Source: Cynocephalus volans
Taxonomy: Eukaryota; Chordata; Mammalia; Dermoptera; Cynocephalidae
Assembly (NCBI RefSeq): GCF_027409185.1
Contig: NC_084474.1
Span: forward strand, 4,953,382-5,017,381
Direction of reading: 5' to 3'
DNA: 64,000 bases
Position 1 is the stretch's first letter; each line of letters begins with the position of its first letter. Shown one piece after another: positions 12,156-23,438 of the stretch. Both the position numbers and the translations under genes were made by a program. The notes under the pieces were generated by a model. The model was not told where the DNA came from and made no database searches. It worked only from the letters and a program-made list of their open reading frames with translations.

Positions 12156-12326
12156 TTTTTTTTTTTTTTTTTTTTTTTTGTCGTTTTTTCGCGACCGGCA
12201 CTCAGCCAGTGAGTGCACTGGTCATTCCTATATAGGATCCGAACCCGCGGCGGGAGCGTCGCCGCGCTCCCATTGCAGCACTCTACCGAGTGCACCACGG
12301 GCTCGGCCCTATAACAAAACTTTTTT
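12146..12326 (-). mobile_element. Two-part tRNA-derived SINE with 15-bp target duplication
   Basis: The insert (12161-12311) reads on the minus strand from GGGCCGAGCCCGTGGTGCAC through a B box (GGTTCGGATCC) to a second tRNA-like unit (GTGCACTCACTGGCTGAG) and a tail. The duplication TAACAAAACTTTTTT is perfect at 12146-12160 and 12312-12326. The same SINE type occurs at 63244-63432. Confidence 0.85.
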
Positions 12327-14403
12327 AAAAAATGAAATTAAATATTGATTTGGTTTGGTGGTAAAATAAAGTATTGGTAGCAACCAACTCTTTGTAAAGA
12401 CAGGAAGACAAAAATATAGGAGCTATAATCGCAAATTTGACAGAGACCAAAAGTCCTTTGAAACAGAGTCGTTCAAGTTCAAGACCATGCCTGGCGTACT
12501 GCGGAGTGCCTTATGCTCCAATAGAAAAGAGCCAAGGGAGACTCACATTGTAGTAGCAGCAATTCTGATGCATCAACACAACGGAGATTAAGCATCATAA
12601 AAACTGTACTTCGAGAATATGCAATTATCATGGAGCAATGATGCTGATGTCTTGCTTTAAGAACACAGAACTGAAAGGTAAAAATGAAGTGTAAAATTAT
12701 GTACGCATTTGGACAAAGACTAGAAGGAAAAACACAAATATGAAATTAGTTCCTTGTTAGGGTAATTTATTGTTTTCCAGTTTAAATACAACATTAAAAT
12801 CATTATAATAATATTTATACAACAAGCAAGAAGATAGAGTGCAATGCAATAGAATTCCCAAGGTCCACGGTGTCAGAAAAGGAATCACTTTAAAAGACAT
12901 AAGATTATAATCTCTTACAGAAGCAACAGCTTCACCTTCAGTCTCAGTGAACAAATGAGTGGTAACTGAGGAGAAGAGACTGGAGGGTGCCCTCTTTCAA
13001 CCCACCACAGGGGTTTCTTTGGCTCTGCCCAGGCACACCACATTATGTCCTACTATTTTGGTTGTTCTAGTGACATTCCCCACATGATACCTGGCCCTGC
13101 AGATCTTTGCATACATGACTTTTCCTAAAAAGCTGCAAGTGCTTGGGGGAAAGAGTCTATTTCTGTGACCCTTGCAATGCCCAGTATAGTGCTGGTTACT
13201 ACCTGGTGATGCTGCTTCTGGAGTTTCTTGCCAGATGAATGCTAATTAAATATAGCCTACTAAGAAAGACGCTGACTATCCAGTATTTTTTTTTAACCAG
13301 TTAATGTGTCAAGGAACGCTGAAGGGTGTGAGCAACATCTCAAAGACGTGCACAAGAAAGCCAGGATGCAACAGTTCGCAAGTGGTGCAAATGTGGGCAA
13401 GGTACAGGTCCCGGAGTCCCACACCTCTTACCTGTGTCATTGCACGGGTGAACAGCATGAGCTGTGGCACAGCAGACCCTCTTTTTAGCATGGCTGGATG
13501 TTAATTACATGGTTCGGCTGTATTATGGGTCATTCATGTCCCCGGATGCCAAATATGTACAGACAAGAGGAGCCTGTCCTGACACTCAGCCTAATGGAGC
13601 TGCCAGCTCCAGACTCCAGTGTCATAAGACATCTTTATGCACTCCCTGTGCCACAGAGGAGGGTACTCAGGCTCCTAATTTGCAATAAGGTCCTCTTTTC
13701 CCATGCAGTCATCACTTTCAGTATATGGGGGACTTGAGAGGTAAGACTTATGTCTCTTTCCTTGTGGCAGGGAATATAGAATAGATATAGTGTCTGCAAA
13801 TTTCTGAAGATAAAAGAAAATACATCTTAAGATTTTCCTGTGTTCTCAGTCAAAGCTATTTTTAAAAATCAAAACCATAGGAGACATACTCTTTCTCATA
13901 AAAAATACTTCTTTTTTCAAAGATTTCCCTAGCACTTTTTAAAGCAAATATTGGTATTATTTTGGTTATGCAATGTCACCTATCTAGTGCACATAAGAAA
14001 CTTTGCTTTGTCTGGAGAGGATGTGGAAGACCTCGATGATTCATTAATCCCATGGGCTGCAAAGGACCTCTCCTGGCTGCAAGAAACATTCCCAGAAAGT
14101 AGCTGCTCAGACAGCTCAACTCTTGCCATTTGCACCACTGGATATCTGAGCCCCTTGCAACTCTGGGGAAGGGGTTTGAGACAGGAAGTGAGGGGTGGGG
14201 GTAGATGTGAAGTATAACTGTACCCCTTATCAGGAACAGGCAGCCCTGCAGACTTCGAAGTGATGCTGGTCATGGAGAGTTCATTGTATTTCTTTTGTCC
14301 TTCCCGTCCCTAACTTCCAACCTTCTGCTCCAGTCTCATGGTTGTGTCTCAAGAGCCTGCCCTGTGGTGATTAAGTCAACAGCAACTCCCTCTCCTAAAT
14401 TTT
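12327..14403. other. No gene recognised
   Basis: Unique-looking AT-rich sequence. On the minus strand 13846-13827 reads N-T-G-K-S-stop, which resembles the CHRNA6 C-terminus, but the upstream bases show no exon. Frames near 13300-13740 and 13950-14270 lack homology. Confidence 0.45.
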
Positions 14404-15637
14404 AAAAAAATGTCACCTGAAACTATAAAACTCCTGAAAGAAAACATAGGGGAAACACTTCAGAAAGTAGGACTGGGCAAAGACTTTATGAATATGACTC
14501 CAAAAGAACAGGCAACAAAAGAAAAAATAAACAAATGGGATTATATCAAACTAAAAAGCTTCTGCACAGCAAAAGAAATAACTAACACAGTGAAAAGACA
14601 ATTACAGAATGGGAGAAAATATTTGCAAACCATGCATCTGATTAATAATCTGATTAATCTGGATTAATATCCAGAATATACAAGGAACTCAAACAACTTA
14701 ACAGTAAAAAATAAGTAACCTGATTAAAAAATGGGCAAAGGAGCTGAACAGGCACTTCTCAAAAGACATACAAATAGCCAATGGACACATGAAAAAATGC
14801 GCAACATCACTCAGCATCAGGGAAATGCAAATCAAAACCACATTGAGATATCTCACCCCATTTAGACTGGCAATTATGAGAAAGACAGAGAATAACAAAT
14901 GCTGGTAAGGATGTGGAGAGAAGCGTACACTCCTGCACTGTTGGTGGGACTGTAAACTAGTGCAGCCACTATGGAGAACAGTATGGAGTTTCCTCAAACA
15001 ACTACAGATAGAGCTGCCATCCGATCCAGCAATCCCACTACTGGGTATGTATCCAAAGGAATGGAAATCATCGTGTGGAAGGAACAACAGCACTCCCATG
15101 TTTACTGCAGCTCTGTTTACAATAACCAAGACATGGAGCCAACCTAAATGTTCATTGATGGATGACTGGATAAGGAAACTGTGGTATATCCACACCCTGG
15201 AATACTACTCTGCCATAAAAAAAGAATGAAATTCTGCCATTCACAGTAGCATGGGTGGACTTGGAAAAAATTAACTTAAGTGAAATAAGCCAAGCCCAGA
15301 AAGAGAAATACCACATGTCCTCACTCATAAGTGAGAGCTAAATAAATAAACAAGTAAAATTAAAAAGAAAGAAAAAGAAAGGTATAACAATCACAATGCC
15401 AAGTTGAATTTTCAAAAGGAGAGAACAGAACTGAGGTTACCACAGGTGGGAAAGTGGGGGGGGGGGTTACTGAGCAATCAGTAAAGGGCCACCAAAAATG
15501 ATTACGTTGTGTAATGTTGAATATACTAGTGATCCCAATTTGAGTATCACATATTGCACATAGGTATTGATATTCAACGCGGTACCCCACAGATACATAC
15601 AACCAACTATGTTTCAATAATAAAAAAAAATGTCACC
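14404..15637 (+). mobile_element. 5'-truncated L1 with 14-bp target duplication
   Basis: ORF2 C-terminal and 3' UTR sequence (the I-K-L-L-K-E-N-I and [18 protein letters not shown] regions) runs from 14418 to 15623. The same 14 bases, A7 TGTCACC, lie at 14404-14417 and 15624-15637. The ORF2 part is broken by stops and shifts. Confidence 0.85.
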
Positions 15638-16411
15638 ATGAAGGTGAAGCTTTCAGGGCTTTTTTGTCCCGTGAGGCACCCCGGTCCGCCTTGCCTGCGT
15701 GGGAGACACTCGCAGCATCTTCTGCTGCACAGACAGGTGACTTTGCTCTCACAATATCCTTTCACCAGGAGACTCGGGTGCCAGCTGCTGCGGCATGAGG
15801 TCAGACCCAGACACCTGGCACGAGTTCCCGTGCCCTCAGCTGGCACCCTCATGGAATGGGAAACTGGCATGGTTTTCTCCAGCTCTCTCTTTGGAGGAGG
15901 AGAGGCGTCCACGCTGCTTTAGTGAGACTCTGGGCAGCTGAAAATATCGCTGAGGCTCACTCACTCAGCATCTGAGTCCCTCTCGAGTCGGATAGGTGGA
16001 GGGGAGCTGCTGGAGCGCTGTCCTCACCTGCTCCCACCCCTCTCAGGCTGCAAGCTGTGCTGCACTCGGCTCTCCCTCCCCTCTGGGGGCAGCTTTGCCC
16101 TTTGCCCCTTCTATTTGCCACTTTCCTGTGTCGGGGCTCTGGGCTTCAGGCTGCCCTGAACGTTTCTTTTAACCAGATTTGACTCGGTTAACATTTCTGG
16201 AGGTGGAGATTTGCTCTGGGGCTACACCTTACCCACCCTACCCCGAGGTCTGACCCCGCTAGTCCCCCCATAACTGTACAACAGGGCTGGGTCCCAGAGT
16301 GCGGCTGCCCAACCCTCCTACACAGAACACTGCAGACAGGGCTCTGCCTCTCAAGTGCCTGCAGCCTGCCTAGCACGCAAGCTGGAAGGGCTGGAGGAGG
16401 CGTGCGTTTAC
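15638..16411. other. No exon recognised downstream of CHRNA6 exon 5
   Basis: Moderately GC-rich sequence. I looked on the minus strand for the terminal M4 exon and found none here. Confidence 0.5.
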
Positions 16412-17388
16412 CTCCCTTGTTTCCTTGTGGTTTTTTATGTTTTCTGCTATGAACCGAACGCTGCTAATCACATCTTCGACTTCAGGTGAGCGCTCGGGCT
16501 TGTCGGTCATCCACTGTAAGGGCTGGTAGCTTAATCTTCCCTTGCTAGGGGCAAACTCACTTGATTGATGACAGTGGCAGCTTTCTTTAAGAAGTTTGGG
16601 TTCTTCATGATCAGTAAATTTGACTTTGTCAGGCCTGCTGGAAATGCATCTGGGGATTTTATCAGAACCTGTTTCTCTCATCTTGTCTAGAGGCCTCCTC
16701 ATCAGTAGGACCCGGGGTAACAGCTGGAGGAAGACCGTCCTCACCCACTTGGACATGGTGTATGTTGCTGGGGTGCGATAGTGCATGTTTAGCACCAACA
16801 CAGTCGCCACAATAGACAGGGTGACAAAGGCCATGGTGAACAGTAGGTGCTCCCCCACCAGTGGGACCACAAGAGACGTGGACAGGATGGTTTCTGTGAT
16901 TACCAGCAAAAACACAGTTAGAGAAAGCAGAACTGAAATGCAAAGTGTCACTTTCTCACCACAGTCCGAAGGAAGGTAAAAAACCAACACAGTCAGAAAT
17001 GAGATAAAAAGAGAAGAGATGATCAGATTGATGGTAAAACATTGGTAACCTTCTAATGTAAAAAGAATAGGTTATATCTGTGTATATCTCTTCACAACAG
17101 TTGTATTTTATGTCATGCTTGTAGCCTGAAGCATCAACAATTTCCCATTCACTGTTTTCCCAAAAATCATTCATATCTACTTTAGATCCAATGATTAGAA
17201 GATCAATTTCAGCTTTGTCACATGTCCAGGAGCCAAATTTTAGGGAACAATTTTGATGATCAAAAGGGGAAAAGGTGATATCCGTAGGACAGGAACTCTT
17301 ACAAACAGCTGGTGGAGTCCAGGTTACCAGGCCCTCATACTGAAGAAGAGCTTTTGTTTTGCCTTGTGCGTGGAAGTCGCCCACAGCA
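16412..17388 (-). pseudogene. CHRNA6: CHRNA6 exon 5 (ligand-binding domain to cytoplasmic loop), frameshifted
   Basis: After a TTTGCAG acceptor the frame reads A-V-G-D-F, then the Cys-loop (cysteines near 17290 and 17247, 13 residues apart) and Y-N-C-C (17099-17094), the vicinal pair of alpha subunits. A 2-base deletion at 17033/17034, at M-F-Y just before M1, shifts the frame. The other frame then continues without a stop through M1-M3 and the cytoplasmic loop to a GTAAAC donor at 16411. In M1 the conserved I-I-P-C reads I-I-S-S, and the E-T-I-P-S-T-S motif after M2 has leucine for proline. The cytoplasmic loop ([13 protein letters not shown]) is alpha-6-like. Confidence 0.9.
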
Positions 17389-17480
17389 CTGCAAAGTAAA
17401 TCAGACAACGTGAGTAACACTCCCTCTGCACGCACCACGGGCAACTCTGGAGAGGGACTGTGGCTGTCAGACACCCATAC
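17389..17480 (-). other. CHRNA6: CHRNA6 intron 4 (92 bases)
   Basis: A short intron with GTATGG donor and TTTGCAG acceptor separates exons 4 and 5. Removing it restores the family reading frame, so this splice unit is still well formed despite gene death. Confidence 0.85.
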
Positions 17481-17590
17481 TTGTTATAGAGAACAACGTC
17501 AGGCTTCCAAGTCTTGTCCACGGGAACACGGAGAGTCTCAGTGCCATCGTATTCTGTTGGATCCCAACGCAATTTATAATCATTCCAGAT
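17481..17590 (-). pseudogene. CHRNA6: CHRNA6 exon 4 (110 bases, intact)
   Basis: The exon begins after a CTTTTAG acceptor and encodes [17 protein letters not shown], then W-K-P-D-V-V-L-Y-N, the loop A region of the ligand-binding domain. It ends with two bases of a codon before donor GTATGG. The 110-base length is the usual size for this exon in the family. Joined to exon 5 it restores N-A-V-G-D in frame. Confidence 0.92.
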
Positions 17591-18449
17591 CTAAAAGAAA
17601 AAGAAATAAGTTTAAACAATTTCTTAATAACTTTCTTCCAATGTTAACTTTATGTTGGTTCAGTGGTTGCTTTTTAAAAAATAAATAAATAAAATCTTAC
17701 CTAAAGAAAAGTACATTGGTTTCTATCAAAAGTTGGGAAATTATGTCCATGCGGAACAGGGAGCTAAATAGCTGAGCTGGTTTAGGCAAATATTTAATTA
17801 GGTAATTATCTATTGATTATTGTTAATTGGCCAAGCTTATCAGCTCGGCTTCTATGTTCCATAGACTATACTCAACCCATTTCTAATATTAAAAAAATAG
17901 TTCTGGGCTGGCCAGTTAGCTCAGTTGATTAGAACTCGGTGTCAAGGGTTTGGATCCCCATACCGGCCAGCCACCAAAAAACAACAAAACAGAGAGTTCA
18001 AGTGCATGATGATGACTTTGTTACAAAATCTGTGTAAAACATTAAGACTTTTATAAGGAAGAAAGAGATAGCATAACTGATAAAAACCAGCTGGTGGGAA
18101 TCTAACTCCCATGCTCTTGAACTCTGCTACCCACGTCTCTAGGCCTGAGCAGCAGGGTTCGGAGAGTTACAGGTGAAGGTGGGAGTCTCGAGAGCAGCCA
18201 CCAGGACAGAGGATGCTAGACACGACAGGCCGGGCCACAGGCTTCTGCACAGCGGTACTCGCGTCAAGTTGGCCGTTACCAGGGCTGAGCTTTAGGCTTT
18301 GGAGATGACAGAGTGGATAACATTTTATATTCTATCACAAGCTGGAGAGGGACAGAGGTAATACTAGGGGGGGTTATCCATTCGAATTTGTTAAGCTGAC
18401 ACATGAGTAACACAGTTCAAAGAGAGGGACACGTGATACAGACACATAC
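17591..18449 (-). other. CHRNA6 intron 3 with a SINE
   Basis: Intron between exons 3 and 4. Apart from the tRNA-Ile-like SINE at 17903-17990 I see no further recognisable element. Confidence 0.7.
17903..17990 (+). mobile_element. tRNA-Ile-like SINE, internally deleted
   Basis: Reads GGGCTGGCCAGTTAGCTCAG then jumps to a B box and 'ccataccggccagcc' and an A-rich tail. The middle of the tRNA part is missing. Confidence 0.8.
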
Positions 18450-18494
18450 GTGACGCAGCCACAGATCGGTTTCCATGATCTGGTTTACTTCATC
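18450..18494 (-). pseudogene. CHRNA6: CHRNA6 exon 3 (45 bases, intact)
   Basis: This 45-base exon encodes D-E-V-N-Q-I-M-E-T-D-L-W-L-R-H, the short beta-strand exon typical of nicotinic receptor genes. It is flanked by a pyrimidine-rich acceptor ending CAG and a donor GTATGTG. Length and phase are exactly as in the family. This identifies the locus as the spliced gene and not a processed copy. Confidence 0.92.
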
Positions 18495-19083
18495 CTGGGA
18501 AGAAGAAGTAATTTCTTAGCCTCAAATGTACTTGCTAATAGAGGTGGGTCTTAGAGCAAGAATTATAATTAAAAAGAGCCAAATATGTGTTACGTTTGCT
18601 AATGGAAGAAAACAAGAAGACTGAAAAGGCAATATATACAAAATTCTTTTGATCCAAGCATTTAGTATGCAACCCGAATGCAGTGTTTCCACTTCTCGTC
18701 CCACCCCTGTTGACTTCAAAAGGAAACTAGGCTTTAAACTGTCTTTCAAAGCTGATCTGTCTCACCTCTTCGGTGAATCCTTTCTGAGCACTGCAGCTTA
18801 TAAGTTTCTGATTCCATGAAAGGAAAGAAGGAAGAGAGGAGAGAGAGGGAAAGAGAGAGGAGAAATACTGAGATGGTGATGGGTACCCCACCCTGGCTCA
18901 TTGTTTTTGCCCATATTCTAAAAACCTCCCTTCCTCAGCTGTGCCTCGGGACTCTAGGCTCTGAGTCCTGAGTCCATTTGCTCCAGGACCTTACCTTAAA
19001 ATGTCAGCCACAGCTCACCAAGTTTTCCCAATGGAATCTGCTACTTATCTGCTATGCCTTCTGGACGTGCACATGAGACACTA

Positions 19084-19260
19084 CCTCAATCATGCATTGC
19101 ACAAATAGTTACTGAGTTGTCACTATGTGCTCCATAAATACTGGGAATATAGTAGGAACAGGATGAAAAGGTACCTGCCTTCATGTGTCTTACTTGTTAG
19201 TTGGAGAGACATAAAATTAAAAATTAATATATAATGTAAGATAGTGGTAACTTCTATGAA
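19084..19260 (-). repeat. L2-like LINE fragment
   Basis: The reverse of the L2 3' end is recognisable ('gttactgagttgtcactatgtg', 'ttagttggagagacataaa'). Confidence 0.5.
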
Positions 19261-19290
19261 GAAAAATAAAGAGGGTTGGAGTAGTATATG

Positions 19291-19350
19291 TGTGTACACA
19301 CACACGCACGCATATGTACACATGCACACACGCATGCACACGCACACATC
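19291..19350. repeat. (CA)n imperfect microsatellite
   Basis: CA/CG/CATG alternating purine-pyrimidine tract of about 60 bases. Confidence 0.9.
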
Positions 19351-20879
19351 TATTTCAGACAAGATGGTCAAAGAAAGCTTCTTTGAGGAGATAATGTTTC
19401 AGCAGATACCTAACTGGCCTAAAGTAAGTCAGGGGCCATCTGGTGGAAAAGAATTCCAGGCTGATATCCCAGATAAAATGAGTTCCTAAGCAGCTACCTC
19501 CTCTCAGTGGGAAAGCTACCAAAGACATACCTGGAACCTTCAACACAACAGCTTACAACATAACAGCTCGGAGGTGTTGATAGGCCTCTAGTGGCCAGTA
19601 ATGGATTCTCAAAACCTACTCAGCCAACCTTGCTTCCCAACACACCATAGCACCCTCCAGAGTAAGCCCAGCTGCAGCTGTAGGCACCATGGGTGGGCTC
19701 AGACCCAGCCCACCCTGGTTCATCGAGCTGCTCTGCGGCTCTCTCCTCCACTGCTGCCTCTCCTGGAAGACTCTGAATGGAGACCTTGCCAAGCATCCTT
19801 CTTCAACTGGGTTTGTGTCAAGCCATGGCAAGCCTCAGGGCTTAAAAAGGCCAGCAAAAGGTGTTACATTCATGGTTTCCTTTTGGTCCCAGGAAGCACA
19901 GAAATGGGCCATACTTGCCCACTTGCCAAGCAGTTCTGGGTTGTACAGTTATCCAAGCCTGAGGTCAGTGCCTTCTGGTCATGAGACAATCACCTTGCAA
20001 CCTGCAATGGCCCTGTCAGTAAATCTGCTAGCTGTCAGTCAGGAATGGACTGGCTCTGCAGTCTAGCTGCCAGGAAGGTCTCAGAATCACCTTCCAAAGC
20101 CTGCATTCTCTCTGAGCTAGTATGCTGTATGTATTCAGAGTTGAAACCAGTTGGCAGCACTGTCTTGGCAATAATCCTGTCTCCCCAGCCACACTGCTCC
20201 AGGCTGGTAAAGCTCCTTCTTGTATGGACCTGGTCCACAGAGATATGGACACCCATGAGGTGTCAGCCAAATTTATGGATCAGGACCTGGTGTGACAAGT
20301 TGTAGTCTCCATCTAATTCCAGACCACACCATTGGACATGGGAACTGCTATTAGACAGCCCAGCTGGACGAGGCCTGGGACCCACCTTCCTGGGACCATC
20401 CCACCTTCCTGGGACCATCACCCCCTACCTCCTTCTTTGGAAAATAAGCTGGTTGATGCTCCAGCTGCATTAGAGCATTGTGTCATGATTTCACGTGGAC
20501 CTGTTCCTGGAGCAGAAGCAATAGGTGCAGAGACTCCGGTCCGAGATGCCAGACAGGCACATTTTACAAGGCTTGAAGTGTGTCATTTCAGGTATGCCAG
20601 GCCATCAAAACACCGCATAGAGGCTTTATCCTGGATCCCTGTGAGAGGGACTGTGGACATTCGCCTACTCTGAAGTATCAGCCACCCAGAACACCTGCAG
20701 CCATGGTCATTTTTCATGGCAGCAAACACACTTCCATGTAGAGCTCTCTGGGGCTCTGGGCCAGGCTGGGGCTTGGACAGCAGCGGAGGTGCCCAGTGAC
20801 CTTCCAGAAGGGAGTGATGACTTGGCAGCAGCTGAACTGCATCACAGAGCCCTCCCAGAACTCACCTGACAACTACCCT

Positions 20880-21355
20880 GAGACCCAGCAACTGCACTCC
20901 TGGGCATTCATCCCAGGGATGCGACGATTTATGTTTATACAAAAAGCCGGTATACCAATATTCATAGCAGCTTTACTTGTTAATAGAACAAATACTGAAG
21001 TAAGCCCAGATATTCTTAAACAAGTAAACAGTTAAACAAACTGTAGTACATAAATAGTGTACCGTGGAACTGTAGTACATAAATAGTGTACCAGCAACAA
21101 GAAGAAACAAACTATTGATACACTCAACAACCTGGATGAATCTCTACGGAATTACTCTAAATGAGAAACTCAGTCCCACAAGTTTACATACTATATGAAT
21201 CCATTTATACATAACATTGTTGAAATGACAACATTTTAGAAATGGAGGACAGATTAGTGGAGAAAACTGGGCAAACTCTTCAAGGAATCTCTCTATTATT
21301 TCTTACAACTGCTGTGAACCTATACTTATTTCAATAAATAAAACCTCAATTTAAA
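20880..21355 (+). mobile_element. Old L1 3' end
   Basis: Degenerate 'ctgggcattcatcccaggga' and 'aacaacctggatgaatctct' motifs of ancient L1s, ending in an A-rich run. A 23-base unit is duplicated in tandem at 21041-21092. Confidence 0.7.
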
Positions 21356-23289
21356 AAAACTGCATTTCCCAAATCGCTCTTGCAGCTTAATGAGATAGAA
21401 AACAGAAGTTGTCAGCAGGACTCCTGTGAAAACTCCTTAAGGAAGTCACAGACGTCTGCTAAGTTCCTCTTTTGCCCTTTTCTCCCTTCTACTTGCTTCT
21501 TGCCAAGAACGTGAATGTGATGAATGGAGATACAGCAATTATCGTGGACCATGAGGCAGCACTGAGGGAAGAAACCATGGTCAAAGGACGGTAAAAGAGA
21601 AAGACAGAACCTCGGTCACTGCTGCCATGTCTAGTGAATGCTTTTAGCATCATGGTGCATTGTAAGTGACTGCCCCTGGAGTTGTGCAGTGTGTGACCTG
21701 GGCACCTGAACATGGCTGTGCACCTGCTAGCACCACGAGGCCACCTGGTCTTAACTTCCTTAACTTTTAGGTTTCTGTTAAAAGAAAGAAATGAACTCAT
21801 TTTATTTAGGCTGTGTCATCTTTCATCTCTGATACTGGTAGCCAAATGTAAGTGTCAAAGTCTGCATTCACAGTCCCCTGGCCACCATCTTCAGAACAAT
21901 GTCCTGAAAGAGGGCATCAAGGAGGGATTTGCAGGAACGCTGCCTAGTGAGGTGGCGCTCACAGACTTCAGATGACACTCATCTCAGTTTTCCGTTCACA
22001 ACAGCCCAGTCCATAGTGAGTGTGGCTTCCAGCCCAGCACAAGACCAGTAACCGGTACTAAGCTACTGCGGGTGGGATGGGGATCAGAACAGGCAGTAAA
22101 TAAATAGTTTTAAAAGAAATGAGTGGGGCCATCTAGGTGAGAGGAGACATCCGGCTTGTCTACAAAACCAGTACCTACCAATAGGTACACACAGTTTCAG
22201 CCAGGGCCAGCCTCCTGCACCGGGAAGCAGGGACTGGAGAAATGCAGCGGGTCCTGACTTCACAGCTGCAGTTGTTTCCTTAAGTGCACCTGGAGAGGCC
22301 ACCCCCGCTTTGCCCACTGGACAAGGCTGGGAGGACGGGGCTGGGGCTGGCGTGGAGCAGGGGATCTCTGTCGCTGTGTGCCGCAGCCTCAGGAGCCTCC
22401 AGTGCCCCTCTCTGGACATGCTTCAGACTTCCCTCGCTTCCTGAGCCCGCCTGTTCCCGGGATTCCGTCTGAGCCTTGAGCCTCGAACCTTGGGCCCTGC
22501 CCTCCCCTGCTGAGCACGGAGCCTGGAGCCCCTCTCCACCTCCGGCCTCCTGCCCAGCAACGAGGGAGAGAAGATTGTTCACAGCAATGAACTCTGGTCT
22601 CTAGTCCTCCTTGCCCTTTAACACGGTCATAAAGAATTATGTCACCGGGGACAAAAGTCGTGTTGGACTCGGTTCGTTTTTAGCTCAATGAAGAATCAGA
22701 AGCCCAAATCAACAGCGATAGCAAAGCTTTAGTGAGTACAGGAAGGGACACTTCAAGAGAGAAGTGCCATCCCCTGAAGTGGTGAATGCCACGTGTACGT
22801 TCATAGCTGTTTTATTCCACTAATTTTGCACATTCGTTTGTAAGCTTGATTGACGCCTTTGATTGACATCTGGGGTTATATAATCTCTTTTCTAATGCTC
22901 ATGCCCCATCCATAACTCAGTCTGTTATACTGATACATATTTATGGCTTGCATAGGTATAAGCACCTAAGGAGCATTAGCATGTTCCAAGGTCACTTAAG
23001 GGCTTCAGTTGTCCCTTCTGAGCATGTCTGTCCATCTGGAAAGTCCCTGGCAGCCCTGAGGTTAGACTGAGGGGTCTTTCTTCCCTTATGCTCCCCACAA
23101 AGGGGTGGGTCAGGGTGGAGTTACGGGCAAAGTTAGTTCTTTCTTTTCCACCGGTTTCCTCCCACCTGCTCTTGACGGACTAGTTGCCTAACAATGAAAA
23201 TAACGTCGCCCGATTCCCGGCCTCTGCTTTCTTCTGGGCCGGATGGAACCGAATATGATTGATTTTTATAATGTGTTTTTTAAATGACT

Positions 23290-23438
23290 TAAAGCAGTTC
23301 TCTGTATGTGGAGTAAACAGAGCGTGAGCTTGGAGTTGAACGGGCCTGATTTAAATCTCAGCTTCACCATCTTGTCATTGTGACCTTGGCAAAGTCACCT
23401 GACTGCCCTGCACTTCCTCGCAGGAAGACGACAAAGGC
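23290..23438 (+). repeat. MIR SINE
   Basis: The sequence follows the MIR core: a variable-colour 'gagcttggag...gcctgatttaaatc' part, then 'tgtgaccttggcaaagtcac' and 'cttcctcgcaggaagac'. It abuts the 3' end of CHRNA6 exon 2. Confidence 0.75.

Noticed and set aside
19601..20673. Several overlapping frames of 80-127 codons as a gene in intron 2
   Set aside because: Frames occur in different phases and strands with no motif or splice logic.
22084..22582. Proline/serine-rich frames on the minus strand as an upstream exon
   Set aside because: No splice sites or homology; moderately GC-rich sequence explains the lack of stops.
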